Part shown: positions 60,867-64,000 of the stretch, in pieces
Numbering within the stretch: the stretch's first letter is position 1
How the letters are laid out: the number at the start of each line of letters is the position of its first letter
Source: CBDFLT01 sp965249225
Lineage (GTDB): Bacteria; Chloroflexota; Dehalococcoidia; Lucifugimonadales; G963668185
NCBI GenBank assembly: GCA_965249225.1
Contig: CBDFLT010000004.1
Span: forward strand, 20,425-84,424
DNA: 64,000 bases
Reading direction: 5' to 3'
Notes under the pieces: model-generated
The model's database searches: none
What the model was told of the DNA's origin: nothing
The model's input: only the letters and a program-made list of their open reading frames with translations
Program-made: the position numbers and the translations under genes

Positions 60867-61426
60867 TGGCAGGGTCGCTGCTGAACTATCTGCTGCTAAC
60901 AAAGCATGCGATCCTTCTGGGTTACATCCCAGAGGCGAGAAGCCTCTACAGGGATTGCCACGAAAGGGTTACACGAAGTCAACTATTTGTTCACAACGAA
61001 CAAGAGGCAAAACAGTTCCTAGAGGGGAAAGGGCTCACGCAAAAGGTCGTGAATAAGAAACTCATACCGATTCTAGCTTCTACGGAAGAGGAGGAAAAGC
61101 GTCTCCACCAGTTTCTCAAGACTGGTTACCGGAGACTAAGTGAAGGAGTACACCCAAATCTCTAGTCTTTTGCCATGAGGACTTTCCTGGAGAGTAATGA
61201 CCCCAAGGAGCTCGCCTTGAAAGTCGGCAAGGCGACCTACTTTGGCGGACTCATGTCCGAAAAGCATGGCAAGGCTGTCCTTTCTGGCTATTTGGGGACG
61301 CTGGCCTCGTCGCTATCGACGCTAAGGTACATCATCGGTACCCTATCTGAGGACTGGGACACACGATACCGGGAATTCCGACCAGACGTTGAGGAGATGA
61401 TCGGGGTATTGAACGAGGCCGACTAG
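60867..61426 (+). pseudogene. Hypothetical helical protein, 5' end cut by IS and interrupted by UAG
   Basis: The frame entering from the right end of IS B encodes a mainly helical protein: LLNYLLLTKHAILLGYIPEA, RSLYRDCHERVTRSQLF, then HQFLKTGYRRLSEGVHPNL. It meets TAG (61163-61165) and continues open in the same frame: SFAMRTFLESNDPKELALKV to TAG at 61424-61426. The text across the stop reads as one protein, with the segment before it resembling DUF5677-like proteins (tentative). The N-terminus has been lost to the IS. It is probably a pseudogene. No function is assigned. Confidence 0.65.
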
Positions 61427-61464
61427 GTGAAAGAGTACCTCGAGCCTCGGAGGCTGGCCCAGCA

Positions 61465-62415
61465 CTAGGGCTCGAACATCGCCCCCACGGAGAGGCCGCC
61501 GTGGATACGGCGGATCGCCTCTCCCAGCAACTCTGCGACTGAGAGCACCGTCAGGCTGGGGAAACGTTCGTCCTCCGGCACGGGTAGCGTATCGGTGACC
61601 ACGGTCTCTTTCAGCGAGCTGTTGCGCAGACGCTCGTAAGCCTCTCCGCAGAGCACGGGGTGGGTGACGGTACAGTAGATGTCCTGCGCTCCATGCTCCT
61701 TGAGCACATCCACTGTCGCTATTACCGTGCCCCCGGTGCTGATCTCATCGTCCACTACCAGAACGTTACGCCCTTCCACCTCACCGATGAGGTTCATCGC
61801 CTCCACCTTGTCACCATCACTGCTGCGCTGTTTCTCGACGATGGCGATGGGAGCGTCCAGCAGGCGGGCCATGTTGCGCGCCCGCCTGGCATCGCCCACA
61901 TCGGTAGCGGCTACCACCAGGTTGGGCATCTTCCTCTCCCTGAAGTTTTGCGCCAGCATTGGAGCCGCCGTAAGCTCGTCCACGGGAATATTGAAGAACC
62001 CTTGGATCTGCCCAGCGTGGAGGTCAACGGTCAATACGCGGTCGGCGCCAGCGGTCGTTATGAGATTGGCTATCAATCGAGCCGTGATGGGGATGCGAGG
62101 CTGGTCTTTTTTGTCCGAGCGGACGTAGGGGTAGTAGGGCACCACCGCCGTTACCCGTTCGGCCGAAGCCCTCTTGGCCGCATCGATCATGATCAGCAGC
62201 TCGACGAGATGCTGATCGACCGGCACTGACGAAGGCTGCACCAGGAACACGTCTTTCGCCCTGACGTTCTCCCGGATACGGACGAAGGTGTTGTCGTTGG
62301 AGAACTTGAAGACCTCGCAATGCCCGAGTCCTATGCCCAGATAGGCGCAGATGTTCTTCGCAAGCTGGGGGTGCGCGTTTCCCGTGAATACCTTCAGATC
62401 TTCGTCTAGAGTCAT
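61465..62415 (-). CDS. prs: Ribose-phosphate pyrophosphokinase (PRPP synthetase)
   Basis: This housekeeping enzyme makes PRPP from ribose 5-phosphate and ATP for nucleotide, His and Trp synthesis. The class I enzyme has 316 residues: ATP loop VFKFSNDNTFVRI, flexible-loop region YYPYVRSDKKDQPRIPI, metal and ribose-phosphate site VLTVDLHAGQIQGFF, and the PRPP signature VLVVDDEISTGGT. The minus-strand start is ATG 62415. An extended -10 (TGTTATAAT) lies 88 bp upstream. The fast-evolving IS region to its left is separated by its 3' end. Confidence 0.95.
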   Translation of the reverse strand: MTLDEDLKVFTGNAHPQLAKNICAYLGIGLGHCEVFKFSNDNTFVRIRENVRAKDVFLVQPSSVPVDQHLVELLIMIDAAKRASAERVTAVVPYYPYVRSDKKDQPRIPITARLIANLITTAGADRVLTVDLHAGQIQGFFNIPVDELTAAPMLAQNFRERKMPNLVVAATDVGDARRARNMARLLDAPIAIVEKQRSSDGDKVEAMNLIGEVEGRNVLVVDDEISTGGTVIATVDVLKEHGAQDIYCTVTHPVLCGEAYERLRNSSLKETVVTDTLPVPEDERFPSLTVLSVAELLGEAIRRIHGGLSVGAMFEP

Positions 62416-62502
62416 GCCCCTTCGTCCAAGAACGCTTTCCCAACACCGGAAGCCATTTCAACGGTCGAGCGGCCCGTAGGTAAAAACCCGACAGGGGACG
62501 TT

Positions 62503-62508
62503 ATTATA
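62503..62508 (-). promoter_or_regulatory. -10 box of prs
   Basis: Minus-strand TATAAT in the extended form TGTTATAAT, about 88 bp upstream of the prs start. No good -35 is visible, as expected for an extended -10. The remaining bases of 62416-62750 hold no gene that I can support. Confidence 0.55.
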
Positions 62509-62750
62509 ACAAAATCCTGGACGCCAAATCCTCTTCCAGCTGAGCAGTTTTCGTACATCACTGGCAGTAGGACATGCCCTTTCTCTCTCCAGGACCATCG
62601 GGGAGCCGTGCATGGAGACTGTTTCTGAACCTTCCCGGCCATACGGGACACGCGTATATTGCAGTGCAGCCATCTCCATCGCCCACACGCACCGAATGAG
62701 TACACCGGTTCATCTAACCAAACGTAGATACTCAAGGAGGGAGCACCCCT

Positions 62751-64000
62751 ATGGCTAACAATAGAAAGCTACACCGGTCTCTGCTCGCGCTTGGCCTCGT
62801 TGCGATCGCCGGGACCGCCATAGGCCTGGGCGTATCTGGAGCGTTCGACTTGTCTACCAAGGCATCCACCCAAAACGACGGTGCCGCTTCGGCCTCCGCA
62901 CTAGAGCCAACGTCGACTCCACCGCCGGAGTCCGTGGTCGCTCAGGAGCCCGCAGCCGACACGGCTGTCGAGCCGGACCCGAACTTCGAGCAGGCGTTGC
63001 GGAGGGCCCGGATCTCGATCAGCGACTGGAGGACCGACTTCAGCAGACACACCGTCCCCTACAGCGATATATTCTCGGGCGGCCCGCCGCGCGACGGGAT
63101 TCCGTCCATCGACGACCCCAAGTTTACGACTACCGAGGACGCCGATCAGTGGCTCAGCGATACCGAGCCGGTCATCGCCTTCGAGCTGAACGGCGACGCC
63201 AGGGCCTATCCACTCCAGATACTGACCTGGCACGAGATAGTGAACGACGTAGTAGGCGGCGTCCCGGTGACGGCGACCTTCTGTCCCCTGTGCAACTCCG
63301 CCATCGTGTTCGACAGGAGGCTGGACGGGACCATCTACGAATTCGGGGTGTCCGGCAAGCTGCGTAACAGCGACCTGATAATGTACGACCGGCAGTCGCA
63401 CTCGTGGTGGCAGCAGTTCACCGGCGAGGGGATAGTAGGAGAGCTGGCGGGCAAGCAGCTCACAATCCTGCCAGCCTCGATCATCTCGTACGCGGACTTC
63501 AAAGCCTCCAATCCGGAGGGTGCGATTCTCTCTCGGGATACGGGTTTCGTCCGCGACTACGGCCGGAACCCCTACGCGGGCTACGACCGCGCGGACAACC
63601 CTCCGTTCCTGTTCCGCGGCGACCTGGACGGCCGCCTGCTTCCCAAGGAGCGAGTGGTGGCGGTGACCGTGGGCGAGGTTGACGCGGCCTTCCCTTACTC
63701 GGTCCTGGAAGAGGAAAACGCGGTCAACTACACCGTCAACGGCCAAGACCTGGTCGTCTTCTTCAAGCTAGGAACCAACTCGGCCCTGGACAAGAGCTCG
63801 ATCGGAAGCTCCAGAGACGTCGGAGCCACCGGAGTGTTCGACCCTCATGTGGATGGACAAAGGCTTACCTTCCGGGCCGACGGTGACAAGATCGTGGACA
63901 ACGAGACTGGAAGCGGCTGGAATATTCTGGGCCAGGCCATAGAGGGACCGCTGAGCGGACAAGAGCTTACTCCTATTGTCCATGCCGACCACTTCTGGTT
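62751..64000 (+). CDS. DUF3179 exported protein with CxxC motif (3' end outside window)
   Basis: An uncharacterised extracytoplasmic protein; 416 codons are visible and the frame is open at the window end. ATG 62751 follows AAGGAGGG. An N-terminal membrane anchor or signal (LLALGLVAIAGTAIGLGVSG) precedes a Ser/Pro/Glu linker. The DUF3179 domain has FELNGDARAYPLQIL, HEIVNDVVGGVPV, the CxxC motif C178-P-L-C181 in ATFCPLCNSAIVF, and LIMYDRQSHSWWQQFTGEG. DUF3179 function is not known; the paired Cys suggest redox or metal chemistry. It is the internal reference for the UGA-containing relative at 30977-32584. Confidence 0.85.
   Translation, partial: MANNRKLHRSLLALGLVAIAGTAIGLGVSGAFDLSTKASTQNDGAASASALEPTSTPPPESVVAQEPAADTAVEPDPNFEQALRRARISISDWRTDFSRHTVPYSDIFSGGPPRDGIPSIDDPKFTTTEDADQWLSDTEPVIAFELNGDARAYPLQILTWHEIVNDVVGGVPVTATFCPLCNSAIVFDRRLDGTIYEFGVSGKLRNSDLIMYDRQSHSWWQQFTGEGIVGELAGKQLTILPASIISYADFKASNPEGAILSRDTGFVRDYGRNPYAGYDRADNPPFLFRGDLDGRLLPKERVVAVTVGEVDAAFPYSVLEEENAVNYTVNGQDLVVFFKLGTNSALDKSSIGSSRDVGATGVFDPHVDGQRLTFRADGDKIVDNETGSGWNILGQAIEGPLSGQELTPIVHADHFW

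Overview
The window is a GC-rich bacterial chromosome segment, probably from Chloroflexota (Dehalococcoidia, SAR202-like). This is an inference from gene content: an archaellin-type flagellin beside an ordinary bacterial gene set, arrays of short-chain dehydrogenases, an enolase-superfamily enzyme, a Rieske oxygenase, HpcH/HpaI aldolases, DUF3179 lipoproteins, and sugar-type ABC binding proteins with GGDDD lipoprotein starts and V/E/K-rich linkers. No rRNA or marker phylogeny is present to settle it.

Layout. 1-172 is the right end of an IS3-family element that cuts comM (173-1300, minus). Next on the minus strand are an archaellin (1363-1953) and a secreted PKD-repeat/FIMAH protein (2247-3989). 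4606-8999 is a plus-strand run of four paralogous SDR dehydrogenases and an HpcH/HpaI aldolase, followed by a class V aminotransferase, an EndoQ-like PHP nuclease and a GNAT acetyltransferase. 12544-16747 (minus) is a cytochrome c maturation operon (ccmH, ccmF, a ccmI-like gene and a membrane-anchored protein). 17008-21907 holds a BioD/DRTGG protein, the spermidine genes speD and speE, and the helicase pcrA. 22097-23226 encodes two MaoC-type hot-dog proteins. 23259-26430 is a copper-resistance cassette (CsoR, CopA, YHS protein), followed by tRNA-Leu(CAA) and a CNB-domain gene broken by a stop codon. 27183-35297 carries a DSD1-type PLP enzyme, an acyl-CoA synthetase, a DUF3179 lipoprotein gene with an in-frame UGA, an enolase-superfamily enzyme and a frameshifted M24 peptidase-family gene.

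35534-52216 holds ABC sugar-type transport parts: one ATPase, three lipoprotein binding proteins and two nearly duplicate permease pairs. They are interleaved with a DUF3830 protein, an amidohydrolase, a GMC oxidoreductase, an aldolase and a Rieske oxygenase. Five of these units start from look-alike promoters (TTGACA, 16-17 bp, TAT-type -10). This resembles a scavenging region in which small organic compounds are imported and then oxidised or cleaved. 52413-54494 adds an FabG-like SDR and an SHMT-like PLP enzyme.

54521-61426 is a decayed region: a split universal stress protein, an intact receiver protein, a beheaded LuxR regulator, a beheaded Cache sensor, the tail of a peptide-binding protein, two full 1541-bp copies of the IS in opposite orientation, a 151-bp triplication of the IS left end, and a hypothetical gene with an in-frame UAG. 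The window ends with prs (minus) and a second DUF3179 gene that runs off the edge.

The most interesting observation is the DUF3179 gene at 30977-32584. Its reading frame is open across a UGA exactly where the second DUF3179 protein in this window has the first Cys of a CxxC motif. A 6-bp hairpin with a G-containing loop follows at the distance expected of a bacterial SECIS. It is therefore a candidate UxxC selenoprotein. The caution is that several other genes in the window are interrupted by single stops or frameshifts, so a nonsense mutation or sequencing error is the main alternative.
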